This document shows, piece after piece, positions 1 through 9,398 of a stretch of DNA of 64,000 nucleotides (its first letter is position 1; each line of letters begins with the position of its first letter). The stretch covers positions 558,001-622,000 of the forward strand of contig NZ_AMBZ01000003.1 of NCBI RefSeq assembly GCF_000293805.1, read 5' to 3'. Source of the stretch: Paenibacillus alvei DSM 29 (GTDB lineage: Bacteria > Bacillota > Bacilli > Paenibacillales > Paenibacillaceae). The notes under the pieces are model-generated. The model worked only from the letters and a program-made list of their open reading frames with translations. It was not told where the DNA came from and made no database searches. A program made the translations under genes and the position numbers.

Positions 1-1
1 C

Positions 2-1321
2 GGAACGAGCAGGATTAATGGGGACGGACATTTGGAAATAGGCGGTTGTGATGTTACCGAATTGAAGCATAGATTTGGTACTCCGCTATACATTTTTGAC
101 GAAGCATTAGTCAGAGAACGCTGTGCACAATACATGGATGCATTTCGTGAGTCAGGGTTGACCTTCCAAGTAGCCTATGCAAGCAAGGCATTTTGTACAA
201 CAGCAATGTGCCGCTTAGTTGATCAAGAAGGACTATCCCTTGATGTTGTATCTGGGGGGGAACTGTTCACGGCAATGCGGGCCGGATTCCCTGCACACCG
301 CATACACTTCCATGGCAATAATAAGACGCCTGATGAAATTGAAATGGCGCTTGACGCTCGCATCGGCTGCTTCGTAGTTGATAACTTTACCGAGCTGAAG
401 CTGCTCAACGCAATCTGCCAGGAACGCAATCAGTCAGTACCTGTGCTGCTTCGTGTTACTCCGGGTGTCGAAGCGCACACTCATGAATACATTTCTACTG
501 GCCAGACGGATTCTAAATTTGGCTTTGATATCGGGAATGGGACTGCACTCGATGCTGTACGCCAGGCAGCGGATGCGACACACTTGGAGCTGCTTGGCAT
601 CCACTCTCATATCGGTTCTCAAATTTTTGAGACAGAAGGCTTTCAAATGGCGGTTGAGCGCGTAGCGCAATTTGCACGTAGGGTAATGGAGCAGCTTGCG
701 ATCACATTCCGCGTCGTGAACTTAGGCGGAGGGTTTGGTATTCGCTACGTGGAAGGCGACACGCCTTTACATGTCCGTGAATATGTGAAGGCAATTACTG
801 ATGCGGTGAAGCAGCACTTTGCCGGTGTAGCGGAGAGCCTGCCTGAAATCTGGGTTGAGCCAGGCCGCAGCATTGTTGGAGAAGCGGGAACAACTTTATA
901 TACTATCGGCTCCGTGAAGGATATTCCTGGTGTGCGCAAATTTGTCGCTGTAGACGGCGGCATGACGGATAATCCTCGTCCTGCATTGTATGAGTCGCGT
1001 TATGAGTCTCTGCTTGCCAATCGAGCAACATGCGAGTCCACCGAAACGGTATCTATTGCAGGAAAATGCTGTGAGAGCGGAGATATGCTGATTTGGGATA
1101 CTGTGCTGCCTGCGGTTCAGCAGGGCGATTTGCTTGCCGTATCCTGTACAGGTGCCTATAACTATTCGATGGCAAGCAACTATAATCGGATTCCAAGACC
1201 TGCAGTCGTGTTCGTCTGCAATGGGGAAGCAGATATTGTGGTGCGCCGTGAAACGCATGAAGATATCGTACGCAATGACTGCATTCCGGCACGCATGAGC
1301 AAGGAGCCGATGCTGAAATAA
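2..1321 (+). CDS. lysA: Diaminopimelate decarboxylase, 5' end outside window
   Basis: Catalyses the last step of lysine synthesis, decarboxylating meso-diaminopimelate to L-lysine with pyridoxal phosphate, in the cytoplasm. The reading frame is open to the left edge and already encodes a LysA-like N-terminus (GTSRINGDGHLE) before the TTG at 32, so the true start lies upstream of the window. Visible family marks are the PLP-binding lysine in YASKAF (about 52 residues after the TTG), the glycine-rich NLGGGFG near residue 230, EPGRSI near 278 and the CESGD substrate loop near 346. The C-terminus looks complete. A terminator follows, and ppiB is the next gene, as in B. subtilis. Confidence 0.95.
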   Translation, partial: GTSRINGDGHLEIGGCDVTELKHRFGTPLYIFDEALVRERCAQYMDAFRESGLTFQVAYASKAFCTTAMCRLVDQEGLSLDVVSGGELFTAMRAGFPAHRIHFHGNNKTPDEIEMALDARIGCFVVDNFTELKLLNAICQERNQSVPVLLRVTPGVEAHTHEYISTGQTDSKFGFDIGNGTALDAVRQAADATHLELLGIHSHIGSQIFETEGFQMAVERVAQFARRVMEQLAITFRVVNLGGGFGIRYVEGDTPLHVREYVKAITDAVKQHFAGVAESLPEIWVEPGRSIVGEAGTTLYTIGSVKDIPGVRKFVAVDGGMTDNPRPALYESRYESLLANRATCESTETVSIAGKCCESGDMLIWDTVLPAVQQGDLLAVSCTGAYNYSMASNYNRIPRPAVVFVCNGEADIVVRRETHEDIVRNDCIPARMSKEPMLK

Positions 1322-1390
1322 CGTTTCATTGCATGGTTGTATGTGCAATTTGCATGCGGTTGAATGTACAATGAATAAGGTAGAAGTCAT

Positions 1391-1450
1391 ACACCCGAGT
1401 ACCTGTATTGTCGTATACAACGATAAGACAGAAATCGGGTGTTTTCTTTT
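1391..1450 (+). terminator. Terminator after lysA
   Basis: ACACCCGA at 1391-1398 pairs with TCGGGTGT at 1435-1442, followed by a T-rich run. The 36-base interior may itself fold. It probably ends lysA transcription. Confidence 0.6.
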
Positions 1451-1471
1451 TGCTTGAAAATAACGTATAAT
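1443..1471 (+). promoter_or_regulatory. Possible promoter of ppiB
   Basis: A perfect TATAAT lies at 1466-1471. The hexamer 17 bases upstream (1443-1448) is T-rich and only a weak -35. It lies 48 bases before the ppiB start and just after the lysA terminator. Confidence 0.4.
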
Positions 1472-1518
1472 CGGATGAGCAAGCGTGAGCATTGTACATA
1501 TGGAAGGAGATAATAAAT

Positions 1519-1956
1519 ATGAGCAAATATGCAGTGATTGAATTAGAAAAAGGCGGTACGGTAAAAATTCTGCTTCATGAGCAAGATGCGCCTGGTACTG
1601 TTGCAAACTTTGAGAAGCTATCTACCGAAGGGTTCTATAACGGTTTGACATTCCACCGCGTTATTCCTGGCTTCGTAGCGCAAGGCGGATGCCCGCACGG
1701 AACAGGTACAGGCGGCCCAGGCTACACAATCAAATGTGAAACAAAAGGCAATCCGCACAAGCATGAGCGCGGTGTGCTTGCAATGGCACATGCTGGAAAG
1801 GACACAGGCGGTTCCCAGTTCTATATCACTTACGACGCATTCCCTCACTTGGACGGCGTTCATACGGTATTCGGTAAAGTGGTTGAAGGCATGGAGCTTA
1901 TGGATGCTGTAAAGCAAGGCGACAAAATGAAGCAAGTAACAATCGTTGAAGAATAG
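1519..1956 (+). CDS. ppiB: Peptidyl-prolyl cis-trans isomerase, cyclophilin type
   Basis: A cytoplasmic cyclophilin that speeds cis-trans isomerisation of proline peptide bonds during protein folding. The 145-residue product has the single-domain bacterial length. Family motifs are [13 protein letters not shown], whose Arg (about residue 47) is the catalytic position, followed by a GTGTGGPG loop and GSQFYIT. The start is ATG 1519, preceded by GGAAGGAGA at a proper distance; the in-frame ATG at 1492 has no ribosome binding site. It is monocistronic between two terminators. Confidence 0.95.
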   Translation: MSKYAVIELEKGGTVKILLHEQDAPGTVANFEKLSTEGFYNGLTFHRVIPGFVAQGGCPHGTGTGGPGYTIKCETKGNPHKHERGVLAMAHAGKDTGGSQFYITYDAFPHLDGVHTVFGKVVEGMELMDAVKQGDKMKQVTIVEE

Positions 1957-1970
1957 AAGAGCATGAAAGG

Positions 1971-2008
1971 AGACGTGTGTACGGCGGGGCTGTATGCACG
2001 TCTTTTTT
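1971..2008 (+). terminator. Terminator after ppiB
   Basis: AGACGTG at 1971-1977 pairs with CACGTCT at 1997-2003, followed by six Ts. It starts 14 bases after the ppiB stop. Confidence 0.7.
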
Positions 2009-2051
2009 GCTGCTCACTGTTCGCTTAAGCAAAGCGGTAAAGCGCCGTAAG

Positions 2052-2080
2052 TTGCATTTTGCTAAGACAGATGGTACACT
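2052..2080 (+). promoter_or_regulatory. Promoter of the riboflavin operon
   Basis: TTGCAT at 2052-2057 and TACACT at 2075-2080 are separated by 17 bases. The predicted transcription start near 2087 lies about 40 bases before the FMN aptamer, the expected arrangement for a riboswitch leader. Confidence 0.6.
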
Positions 2081-2126
2081 TCTAAGTGCATATATTTATA
2101 CCAAATGAATAGCAATCAAAATGACA

Positions 2127-2280
2127 GACCTTCAGGGCAGGGTGAAATTCCCGACCGGCGGTGATGAACGGAGACTTGCGTATGCAAGACGTTCTTAGTC
2201 CGTGACCCGGGTGGATTCGTCCACACGGTGGATCTGGTGCAACTCCAGGGCCGACAGTATAGTCTGGATGGGAGAAGGGG
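2127..2280 (+). promoter_or_regulatory. FMN riboswitch aptamer (RFN element)
   Basis: The conserved RFN core is directly readable: CAGGGTGAAATTCCCGACCG at 2137-2156, GGCGGTGATGAACGGAG next to it, CTTAGTCCGTGACCCGG in the middle and GGATCTGGTGCAACTCC near 2230. The closing helix P1 is formed by CCTTC (2129-2133) and GAAGG (2274-2278). By family knowledge, FMN binding favours early termination of the rib operon. The terminator at 2531 and the ribD start at 2599 follow. Confidence 0.95.
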
Positions 2281-2530
2281 CGTCAGGAGAGAGGAACTTG
2301 ATTTTAGTTCTTTAAAGTTCTTTTTTTCACAATTACATGGCATTTCAGGCGAATTGGAGAGGGATACCTGCGGAAGAAGCGCGAGGTTTTCTATCGTTGT
2401 ATCGTCGTATTTGACATATGCTGAATGGAAATATATCACTGATTACATCCGTGTTCTCAGTTGTCTTTGGCGTATGCAAATGAAAGTGTATTGTGAAATA
2501 AAGTACATGCCTGTAAGCTCAATCAATCAT
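2281..2530 (+). promoter_or_regulatory. Long expression platform of the FMN riboswitch
   Basis: These 250 bases between aptamer and terminator hold no convincing gene. An open frame from 2228 runs through the aptamer itself and is rejected. The antiterminator strand must lie here or in the aptamer's 3' side, but I could not fix its exact pairing by eye. Confidence 0.5.
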
Positions 2531-2559
2531 GCCCTTCGGAGGATCCGAAGGGCTTTTTT
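2531..2559 (+). terminator. Regulatory terminator of the rib leader
   Basis: GCCCTTCGGA pairs with TCCGAAGGGC around a short loop, followed by TTTTTT. It lies between the FMN aptamer and the ribD ribosome binding site, so it is the likely FMN-dependent switch point. Confidence 0.9.
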
Positions 2560-2598
2560 GCATTAGCCTTGATCCGTTTGTGGAAAGGAGGACAGCCA

Positions 2599-3765
2599 AT
2601 GTCTACTGTCATCAATGATGAACTGTACATGCAGCTTGCTTTAGATATGGCAGAGCGTGTGCTTGGACAGACGGATGTAAATCCTGCTGTTGGATGCGTC
2701 ATTGTCAAGGAGGGACGAGTTGTAGGTCTTGGTGCACATCTGCGCCGCGGTGAAGGCCATGCAGAAGTTCATGCATTAGCGATGGCTGGGGAAGCTGCGC
2801 AAGGTGCTACTGCATATGTCACACTTGAGCCATGCAGCCACTATGGGCGAACACCGCCCTGCTGTCTAAGGCTGATCGAATCTGGAGTTGCTCGAGTCGT
2901 AATCGCTTGTGTCGATCCAAATCCGGCAGTTGCTGGGAAAGGAATTGCACTGCTGAAACAACATGGGATTGAGGTAACGGTAGATGTACTTCGGGAACAG
3001 GGTCTAGCACTCATTGAAATGTTCGCTAAGTATATAACGACCGGTCTCCCGTTTATTACTCTCAAGACAGCCAGTACGCTTGACGGCAAAATTGCAACGG
3101 CTTCAGGAGACAGCAAGTGGATCTCGAATGAGCAATGCCGTGAAGTGGTCCATACGATGAGGCACCGCCATCAAGCAATCATGGTGGGCATTGGCACAGT
3201 GCTTGCCGATAATCCTTCACTCACGACACGGCTGACTGTGCCAGGGGTTAGCCCGATTCGCTTAATCGTAGACTCCAAGCTACGCATCCCAGTGGAAGCC
3301 AAGGTAGTGACGGATCGTTCTGTACGCACGTGTATATTTACAACTGCGCTGGCAAGCGAGCAAAAACGGCGGGAGCTGAAGTCTCGTGGAGTAGACGTGG
3401 TCGCGTGTGGAGAAGGTGAACAGGTTAATCTGCATCAGATGATGGAATGGTGCGGCCAACATGATATTGGCTCGATACTTCTCGAAGGGGGAGGACACCT
3501 AAATGGGGCCATGCTTAAGGAGAAGTTGATTGACAAGATCGTATTGTTTATCGCCCCTCTTATAGTTGGCGGTCAGCAAGCACCAGGCAACTTTGCGTTC
3601 GGAGGGGTGAGCCGGATGAAGGATGCATACCATCTCCAGCATATGGAGGTTGAGGTGCTCGGAGATAATGTGTGCATTAGCGGGTATCCTTTCGGCAAGC
3701 GCCAAGTAGAACAAGCTAAAAATGGCATGAAGGAGGATGACGACGATGTTCACCGGGCTCGTTGA
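2599..3765 (+). CDS. ribD: Bifunctional riboflavin-specific deaminase/reductase
   Basis: Carries out the second and third steps of riboflavin synthesis: deamination of the GTP-derived pyrimidine, then NADPH-dependent reduction of its ribose side chain. The 388-residue protein has an N-terminal cytidine-deaminase-like domain (zinc motif HAEVHA at about 54-59 and PCSHYGRTPPC at about 78-88) and a C-terminal RibD reductase domain from about residue 150 (LKTASTLDGKIA, then LLEGGGHLNG). The start is ATG 2599, eight bases after AAAGGAGG; an upstream in-frame ATG at 2569 lacks a site. It overlaps the ribE start by 20 bases, consistent with translational coupling. Confidence 0.97.
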   Translation: MSTVINDELYMQLALDMAERVLGQTDVNPAVGCVIVKEGRVVGLGAHLRRGEGHAEVHALAMAGEAAQGATAYVTLEPCSHYGRTPPCCLRLIESGVARVVIACVDPNPAVAGKGIALLKQHGIEVTVDVLREQGLALIEMFAKYITTGLPFITLKTASTLDGKIATASGDSKWISNEQCREVVHTMRHRHQAIMVGIGTVLADNPSLTTRLTVPGVSPIRLIVDSKLRIPVEAKVVTDRSVRTCIFTTALASEQKRRELKSRGVDVVACGEGEQVNLHQMMEWCGQHDIGSILLEGGGHLNGAMLKEKLIDKIVLFIAPLIVGGQQAPGNFAFGGVSRMKDAYHLQHMEVEVLGDNVCISGYPFGKRQVEQAKNGMKEDDDDVHRAR

Positions 3766-4423
3766 GGAAGTTGGAAGGCTGCAATCGGTCTTGAAGCGGG
3801 GCGAAGCGATGGTGCTTCACATTCGTGCGTCTAAGGTACTGGATGGCATGAAGCTGGGGGACAGCATCGCTGTCAATGGAGTATGTCTAACGTCAACATC
3901 TTATGATGGCGTCTCTTTCATGGCAGATGTAATGCCGCAAACATTTCGCCATACGAATTTGAAGGACTTGAAGCCGGGCGATCCGGTGAATCTGGAGCGT
4001 GCAATGGCAGCAGGCGGCCGATTCGGCGGCCATATTGTACAAGGCCATGTAGATGGACTAGCAACGATCGTGAGACGAACGAGTGATGCGAATGCCGTTG
4101 TATATGAGCTGCGTGCCAGCCGACCTGAGATGGCCAAATATATGATTTCACAAGGCTCGATAACGATAGACGGGATTAGCTTGACCCTTACAAGGGCAGA
4201 GCATGGGGAGTTTTCCGTATCCATTATTCCGCATACGTTGGCACAGACTGCTCTTCAGAGCAAGATGCCGGGTGATACGGTCAACATTGAGTGTGATGTG
4301 CTCGGAAAGTATGTGGATCACTTGCTTCGTTATGGCAGGCAGGGAGCGGAAAACGACACGAAAGGAACGGATCGTTTCGGAGGTCTCAGTACGGCGTTTT
4401 TGGCAGAACACGGATTTATGTGA
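3746..4423 (+). CDS. ribE: Riboflavin synthase, alpha chain
   Basis: Dismutates two molecules of 6,7-dimethyl-8-ribityllumazine to riboflavin. The 225-residue protein is an internal duplication of a lumazine-binding barrel. The first copy starts at [10 protein letters not shown] with the NGVCLT signature, and the second follows [11 protein letters not shown], with the matching DGISLTLT segment. AAGGAGG at 3730-3736 is nine bases from ATG 3746, which is preferred to the in-frame ATG 3737 that touches it. The stop overlaps or abuts the ribBA start region. Confidence 0.97.
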   Translation: MFTGLVEEVGRLQSVLKRGEAMVLHIRASKVLDGMKLGDSIAVNGVCLTSTSYDGVSFMADVMPQTFRHTNLKDLKPGDPVNLERAMAAGGRFGGHIVQGHVDGLATIVRRTSDANAVVYELRASRPEMAKYMISQGSITIDGISLTLTRAEHGEFSVSIIPHTLAQTALQSKMPGDTVNIECDVLGKYVDHLLRYGRQGAENDTKGTDRFGGLSTAFLAEHGFM

Positions 4424-4443
4424 CGATGAAAGGGGTTAACGAC

Positions 4444-5682
4444 ATGAATGAAGCATTTCATTTTGATCGGATAGAAGACGCCCTTGCTGAGTTGAAGCAG
4501 GGGAAGATAATCATCGTCGTCGATGACGAGGATCGTGAAAATGAAGGTGATTTTATCGCATTGGCTGATAAGGCAACGCCGGAAGTGATCAACTTCATGA
4601 TTACAGAAGGCAGAGGATTGGTCTGTGTACCGATCTCCCAAGAGCGTGCCGATGAGCTGGAACTTCACCCAATGGTAGCCCGCAATACGGATAATCACAG
4701 TACGGCGTTTACAGTATCTATCGACCATGTTGATACGACAACAGGCATCTCGGCTCATGAACGCTCGTTGACGATTCAGAAGATGCTGGATCCTGGTGCT
4801 AAGGCAGAGGATTTCCGCCGGCCGGGACATATTTTTCCTTTAATTGCGAAGAAGGGCGGGGTATTGCGCCGCGCAGGGCATACAGAAGCGGCAGTAGATC
4901 TTGCTCGAATGAGTGGCTCCGCACCAGCTAGTGTCATCTGCGAAGTAATTAAGGAAGACGGCACAATGGCTAGACTCCCCGACCTGATGGAGCTGAAGAA
5001 AAAGCATGGCCTGAAACTGATCAGCATCAAAGATCTCATTCATTACCGGAATGAGAAAGAAAAGCTGGTTCAACGTGAGGTTGAGGTGAATATGCCAACA
5101 GCCTTCGGAGTTTTCCGGGCGATTGCGTATACGAACGGTGTGGATAACAAGGAGCATGTTGCCTTAGTGAAGGGCAGTCTTGACGATTCGAAGCCAGCTC
5201 TTGTCCGTGTCCACTCGGAGTGCTTAACTGGAGACGTTTTTCATTCGCATCGCTGCGACTGCGGCCCTCAATTTGCTGCAGCGCTTCGGCAAATCGAGAG
5301 GGAAGGGGCAGGTGTACTGCTCTATATGCGCCAAGAGGGACGTGGAATTGGGCTGATCAACAAGCTGAAGGCGTATAAGCTGCAAGAACAGGGTTTAGAC
5401 ACCGTTGACGCCAACTTAAAGCTTGGATTCCCGGCAGATCTTCGGGATTACGGCATTGGAGCTCAGATATTGAAGGATCTCGGCATCCGGCAAATTCGCC
5501 TTCTTACGAACAACCCTCGCAAAATTAAGGGGCTGGAAGGCTACGGGCTAGAAGTTGTTGAGCGCGTTCCGATTCAAATGGAGGAGAACGAGGACAACAC
5601 AAAATATTTGCATACAAAGGCTGCAAAACTTGGTCATATGCTTGTATTCGACGATGTGGAGCAGGATGAGCACGCTCAGTAA
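4444..5682 (+). CDS. ribBA: Bifunctional DHBP synthase / GTP cyclohydrolase II
   Basis: Supplies both riboflavin precursors. The N-terminal half (about 1-200) makes 3,4-dihydroxy-2-butanone 4-phosphate from ribulose 5-phosphate ([13 protein letters not shown] acidic motif; RRPGHIFPL). The C-terminal half (about 205-412) is GTP cyclohydrolase II, with the zinc ligands in [18 protein letters not shown] near 257-274 and the RQEGRGIGL loop. At 412 residues it has the normal length of the Firmicute fusion. ATG 4444 follows AAAGGGG at nine bases; GTG 4420 and ATG 4426 are less well placed. Confidence 0.97.
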   Translation: MNEAFHFDRIEDALAELKQGKIIIVVDDEDRENEGDFIALADKATPEVINFMITEGRGLVCVPISQERADELELHPMVARNTDNHSTAFTVSIDHVDTTTGISAHERSLTIQKMLDPGAKAEDFRRPGHIFPLIAKKGGVLRRAGHTEAAVDLARMSGSAPASVICEVIKEDGTMARLPDLMELKKKHGLKLISIKDLIHYRNEKEKLVQREVEVNMPTAFGVFRAIAYTNGVDNKEHVALVKGSLDDSKPALVRVHSECLTGDVFHSHRCDCGPQFAAALRQIEREGAGVLLYMRQEGRGIGLINKLKAYKLQEQGLDTVDANLKLGFPADLRDYGIGAQILKDLGIRQIRLLTNNPRKIKGLEGYGLEVVERVPIQMEENEDNTKYLHTKAAKLGHMLVFDDVEQDEHAQ

Positions 5683-5764
5683 GCAAATGTACGGCTTGGC
5701 TAATAGAGTAGAGCTACTCACAACTTGATTATTCAACTATTTTTCCTAGAGGAGGATTTTATTA

Positions 5765-6232
5765 ATGCCACACGTTTTTGAAGGTCACTTAGTATCCGAA
5801 GGCTTAAAATATGGTATCGTCGCAGGCAGATTCAATGAGTTTATCGTCAGTAAGCTAGTATCCGGAGCTCTCGATGCGCTCAAGCGCCATGGAGCGAAGG
5901 AAGAAGAGGTAGATATTGCCTGGGTTCCGGGTGCTTTTGAGATTCCGTTGATTGCTCAAAAGATGGCGGAAAGCGGGAAGTATGATGCTGTAATTACACT
6001 TGGCGCAGTCATTCGCGGATCTACTCCACACTTTGATTATGTGTGCAGCGAAGCAGCTAAAGGTGTTGCGCAGGTCAATATGAAGACAGGGGTTCCAACA
6101 GTATTCGGTGTGCTTACGACGGACTCTATCGAACAAGCAATTGAACGTGCAGGAACGAAGGCAGGTAACAAGGGATGGGAAGCCGCAGTTACTGCAATTG
6201 AAATGGCAAACTTGACGAATCTGTTAAAATAG
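5765..6232 (+). CDS. ribH: 6,7-dimethyl-8-ribityllumazine synthase
   Basis: Condenses the dihydroxybutanone phosphate from RibBA with the RibD product to form lumazine, the RibE substrate. The 155-residue protein matches the family length, and RibH subunits assemble into capsids that can house riboflavin synthase. Recognisable segments are [42 protein letters not shown] and the C-terminal [11 protein letters not shown] 5765 is preceded by AGAGGAGGA. It is the last gene of the rib operon and is followed by a strong terminator. Confidence 0.97.
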   Translation: MPHVFEGHLVSEGLKYGIVAGRFNEFIVSKLVSGALDALKRHGAKEEEVDIAWVPGAFEIPLIAQKMAESGKYDAVITLGAVIRGSTPHFDYVCSEAAKGVAQVNMKTGVPTVFGVLTTDSIEQAIERAGTKAGNKGWEAAVTAIEMANLTNLLK

Positions 6233-6242
6233 TGCTTATTTA

Positions 6243-6282
6243 ATGTAGTGCCCTTTTTCAAAGGGCGCTACATTTGTTTTTT
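6243..6282 (+). terminator. Terminator of the rib operon
   Basis: AATGTAGTGCCCTTT pairs almost perfectly with AAAGGGCGCTACATT over a three-base loop, and a T-rich tract follows. It separates ribH from scpA. Confidence 0.9.
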
Positions 6283-6302
6283 GCTCAGGAGGTTATCACG
6301 GG

Positions 6303-7097
6303 GTGACCGTAACGTATAAGCTGGAACAGTTTGAAGGGCCGCTCGATTTGCTCCTGCATTTAATCGACCAAGCGGAAATTAATATTCAAGATATTTCGAT
6401 CAGCGAAATTACCGATCAATATATGGAATATTTGCACAATATGCAGGAATTGGAGCTCGAGATTACGAGTGAGTTTCTCGTGATGGCGGCAACGTTGCTG
6501 TCTATGAAATCACAGCAACTGCTTCCTAAGCCTCCAGTGATGGAATGGGACGACTATGAAGATTATGTGGATGATGAGCCTGATCCGCGGGCAGAGCTAA
6601 TACGCAAATTGATTGAATATCGGAAGTACAAGGGAATTGCGGAGCATCTCCGGGAACGCGAGACAGAACGTAGCATGATTTTTTCCAAGGAACCAGAGGA
6701 CTTGACTCCTTTTATGCCGACTGCTCCTGATAATCCGGTTGAGGGTCTACATGTATCCGACCTGATTGCAGCATTCCGCAAGGCGCTTAGCAAAGCGTCG
6801 CGCAGAGCTCAGGTCGCTACCATCCATCGGGATGAAATATCGGTTAAGGATCGGATCAAGAGTATTATTGATACGCTCCGTCCGTTCGGCAGGGGAGGCA
6901 AGATGATGTTCTCCAGCCTAATTGGCGAGCATCTAACCCGTACGGAAATTGTCGTATCCTTTCTCGCGCTGCTGGAGCTGATGAAGATGAAGCAAGTTCG
7001 CTGCTATCAGGACAGCCTCTTTGAGGATATCGTAATTCAATGGAGCGGGGAGGTGGACACAGAGGATGGACTTTCAGACGTTGAAGTCGATTATTGA
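6303..7097 (+). CDS. scpA: Segregation and condensation protein A
   Basis: Kleisin subunit of the SMC-ScpAB condensin that compacts and segregates the chromosome. The 264-residue protein begins with the family signature YKLEQFEGPLDLLLHLI and ends in a winged-helix region (FLALLELMKMKQV) that contacts an SMC head. GTG 6303 follows AGGAGG at ten bases. An acidic stretch (EWDDYEDYVDDEPD) sits in the middle linker. The last 32 bases overlap scpB, typical of this pair. Confidence 0.96.
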   Translation: MTVTYKLEQFEGPLDLLLHLIDQAEINIQDISISEITDQYMEYLHNMQELELEITSEFLVMAATLLSMKSQQLLPKPPVMEWDDYEDYVDDEPDPRAELIRKLIEYRKYKGIAEHLRERETERSMIFSKEPEDLTPFMPTAPDNPVEGLHVSDLIAAFRKALSKASRRAQVATIHRDEISVKDRIKSIIDTLRPFGRGGKMMFSSLIGEHLTRTEIVVSFLALLELMKMKQVRCYQDSLFEDIVIQWSGEVDTEDGLSDVEVDY

Positions 7098-7722
7098 GGG
7101 ACTGCTGTTCATGGCTGGAGATGAAGGCTTGAACATCAAGCAAATATCTGAAATTACAGAACAGCGTCCAGAGGTTATAGAGGAAGCTGTGAATGACCTG
7201 CGTGCGGATTTTGAGCGTTCCAAGCGAGGGCTGCAAATTGTTGCCATCGCAGGCATGTATGAACTGGCTACATTGCCGGAACATGCGCCTTATTTTGAAA
7301 GGATGGCATATTCGCCCTCGCGCTCCTCGCTTTCGCAAGCAGCTTTGGAGACTTTATCTATTGTTGCCTATCGACAGCCGATAACCCGTGTTGAAATCGA
7401 AGAGATTCGTGGTGTTAAATCCGATCGTGCGATTCAGACATTAACGAACAAGGGATTAATTGAAGAGGTTGGACGAGCTGAAGCGATCGGAAGACCTATT
7501 TTATACGGAACGACAAAATCATTCTTAGATTATTTCGGATTGGCTACGCTTAAAGAATTGCCGGATTCCTCTGCATTTGAACAAATGGATGGATTAGAGG
7601 AGGAAACCCAGCTATTATTCGAGAAGTTAGATGGACGTCAATTAACAATTGAAGACGTGAAGGAAGTCGAAGAACAATTGGAAGCAGGAGTTTATGCTGA
7701 TCAGGAGGAAGAGATCCGATAG
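7066..7722 (+). CDS. scpB: Segregation and condensation protein B
   Basis: Partner of ScpA in the condensin complex; its dimer carries paired winged-helix domains. The 218-residue product starts with LKSIIEGLLFMAGDEGL and contains the conserved ALETLSIVAYRQPITR and IRGVKSDRAIQTL segments. The C-terminal 45 residues are acidic and probably disordered. The start lies inside scpA (32-base overlap), so translation of the two is probably coupled. Confidence 0.96.
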   Translation: MDFQTLKSIIEGLLFMAGDEGLNIKQISEITEQRPEVIEEAVNDLRADFERSKRGLQIVAIAGMYELATLPEHAPYFERMAYSPSRSSLSQAALETLSIVAYRQPITRVEIEEIRGVKSDRAIQTLTNKGLIEEVGRAEAIGRPILYGTTKSFLDYFGLATLKELPDSSAFEQMDGLEEETQLLFEKLDGRQLTIEDVKEVEEQLEAGVYADQEEEIR

Positions 7723-7774
7723 GTAACTTCTGCGGACAAGCTGTTGAATATGCAATTATGAGGAGGAAAATGCT

Positions 7775-8473
7775 TTGAAAATTCATTTCCATGGTCATTC
7801 CTGCATTCAACTCGTTACCGAACAGCATCGTATTATCATTGATCCTTTCTTAACAGGCAACCCGGCAGCAGATGTTGAAGCGGCTCGTATCGAGGCTGAT
7901 TTTGTGCTGCTTACCCATGCGCACGGGGATCATATCGGAGATGCAGCGGCAATTGCTAAGCGCTGCAATGCACCCATTATCGCAATGGTTGAGCTTGCGA
8001 ACTATATGGAAACACAAGGGGCACAAGCAGTAGGCATGAACTTGGGCGGGTCTGCATCCTTTGAATTCGGTGTGCTCAAATTAGTACCTGCTCTGCACAG
8101 CTCTTCCGTTACGGTCAATGGTCAGGATATTTATATGGGAAACCCTGCTGGCATCGTGCTGCAAACGGGTGGTCTGACGATTTATCATGCCGGGGACACT
8201 GCATTGTTCAGTGATATGAAGCTGATAGGAGATCGCTACAAGCCGGATATCGCCTTTTTGCCGATTGGAAGCTTCTTCACGATGGATCCAGAGGATGCAT
8301 TGCTGGCTGCTCAATGGGTACAGGCGAAGGTAGTCATCCCGATTCACTATAACACATTCCCGCCGATTCAACAGGACGGTGCGGCCTTTGTGGCGAAGCT
8401 GCAAAAGCTTGGCATTCATGGGATTGAACTGCTGCCTGGTCAGTCTATCGACAGTTCCCATCTATCGTTGTAA
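7775..8473 (+). CDS. UPF0173 metal-dependent hydrolase (YtkL-like)
   Basis: A metallo-beta-lactamase fold hydrolase of unknown substrate, 232 residues. The zinc ligand motif THAHGDHIGD lies near 46-55, a second histidine region (LVPALHSSSV) near 107, HAGDTALF near 137 and the C-terminal VIPIHYNTFP near 190; the order is that of the UPF0173 family. The start is TTG 7775 behind GAGGAGG, and MKIHFHGHSC is the usual family N-terminus. Biochemical function cannot be read from the sequence. Confidence 0.9.
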   Translation: MKIHFHGHSCIQLVTEQHRIIIDPFLTGNPAADVEAARIEADFVLLTHAHGDHIGDAAAIAKRCNAPIIAMVELANYMETQGAQAVGMNLGGSASFEFGVLKLVPALHSSSVTVNGQDIYMGNPAGIVLQTGGLTIYHAGDTALFSDMKLIGDRYKPDIAFLPIGSFFTMDPEDALLAAQWVQAKVVIPIHYNTFPPIQQDGAAFVAKLQKLGIHGIELLPGQSIDSSHLSL

Positions 8474-8579
8474 ACAATTATTAAAACGTTACCTTTATAC
8501 TTAAAAAGCGAACTTTTTCATTTTTGATTGAGAACAATCTTATTATGGATGAACGTCATCGCATCTCTGACGACTTCAG

Positions 8580-8620
8580 CCCGTCTGCTACGAACCACAT
8601 TCGTAGCAGGCGGGTTTTTT
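8580..8620 (+). terminator. Terminator after the UPF0173 gene
   Basis: CCCGTCTGCTACGAA pairs with TTCGTAGCAGGCGGG over a five-base loop, followed by six Ts. Confidence 0.9.
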
Positions 8621-8720
8621 CATGATTATCCAAGTTTGTAGAGTCTTGGCTCAAGATCATGCATGCTCAACTGGATGAAAGGCCATAATACGGATAGTTT
8701 AGGAAATGGAGGCGCATGAC

Positions 8721-9398
8721 ATGTTAGGATGGGCGATTGCTGGAGGCGTGGTAGCTGTTTTGCTTGTCTTCTTCTTCTTTTCGTCCATTGAATGCAAAAT
8801 CATCGTTCATAAATCAGGAAAGTATGAGCGAATTGTCTTATTGATTCGTGCATGCTATGGACTGTTCCGATGGAGATACGAGTGGCGCTCGATTCGGTTT
8901 ATTAACTTAGAGGAAGGATTCCACGTTCGTGTAAAGGCAAAAGACAATGTCGGAACAGGTAATGCTAGCCGAGATAAGGCCCAAGTGGATAAGAGGAAGG
9001 CAAAGAGGTATGTACATAATGCACAGCGTTTTCTTCACCATACGTATGAACTTACGCAATGGTTAAAGCAAACCCTTCAGCGCGTTCAGTGCAGCATGTT
9101 TACTTGGGAGACTGAAATTGGGCTGCTCAATCCTGCAACAGCCTGTTTCTTAACAGGCGCCTCCTGGTCGTTGAAAAGTCTGCTGGTGGGTGTAATGTCA
9201 CATCATGTTCAATTCCGCAGTCTTCCACAATTAGAAGTAAACCCGCAGTTCCATTGTCCATTCTTTTCCACGAGGGTTGTTTGTATAACCAAAATTCGCA
9301 TCGTGCACGCTATAAGTGCTGTATTCAAGTTGATTATTCGCATCGTTCGAGCAGAAGGAGGATTACGAACATGGCGGAGCATCCTATCGAGGGCTTAA
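8721..9398 (+). CDS. DUF2953 family membrane protein (YtfI-like)
   Basis: A 225-residue protein with one N-terminal membrane segment (about residues 3-22, very Val/Phe-rich) and a basic soluble part; the function is unknown. It resembles the DUF2953/YtfI family, which in B. subtilis is the neighbour of ytfJ, as here. ATG 8721 is preceded by ATGGAGG; the in-frame ATG 8706 overlaps that site. The C-terminus overlaps the start of ytfJ by 28 bases, so the two are probably co-translated and may act together in sporulation (inference). Confidence 0.8.
   Translation: MLGWAIAGGVVAVLLVFFFFSSIECKIIVHKSGKYERIVLLIRACYGLFRWRYEWRSIRFINLEEGFHVRVKAKDNVGTGNASRDKAQVDKRKAKRYVHNAQRFLHHTYELTQWLKQTLQRVQCSMFTWETEIGLLNPATACFLTGASWSLKSLLVGVMSHHVQFRSLPQLEVNPQFHCPFFSTRVVCITKIRIVHAISAVFKLIIRIVRAEGGLRTWRSILSRA

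Noticed and set aside
896..1606. 236-codon minus-strand open frame across the lysA end and ppiB leader
   Set aside because: Antisense to a certain gene, Cys/His/Ile-rich shadow composition, and no ribosome binding site.
2228..2566. 112-codon plus-strand frame in the rib leader
   Set aside because: It starts inside the FMN aptamer and ends in the terminator; both are RNA elements with strong signatures.
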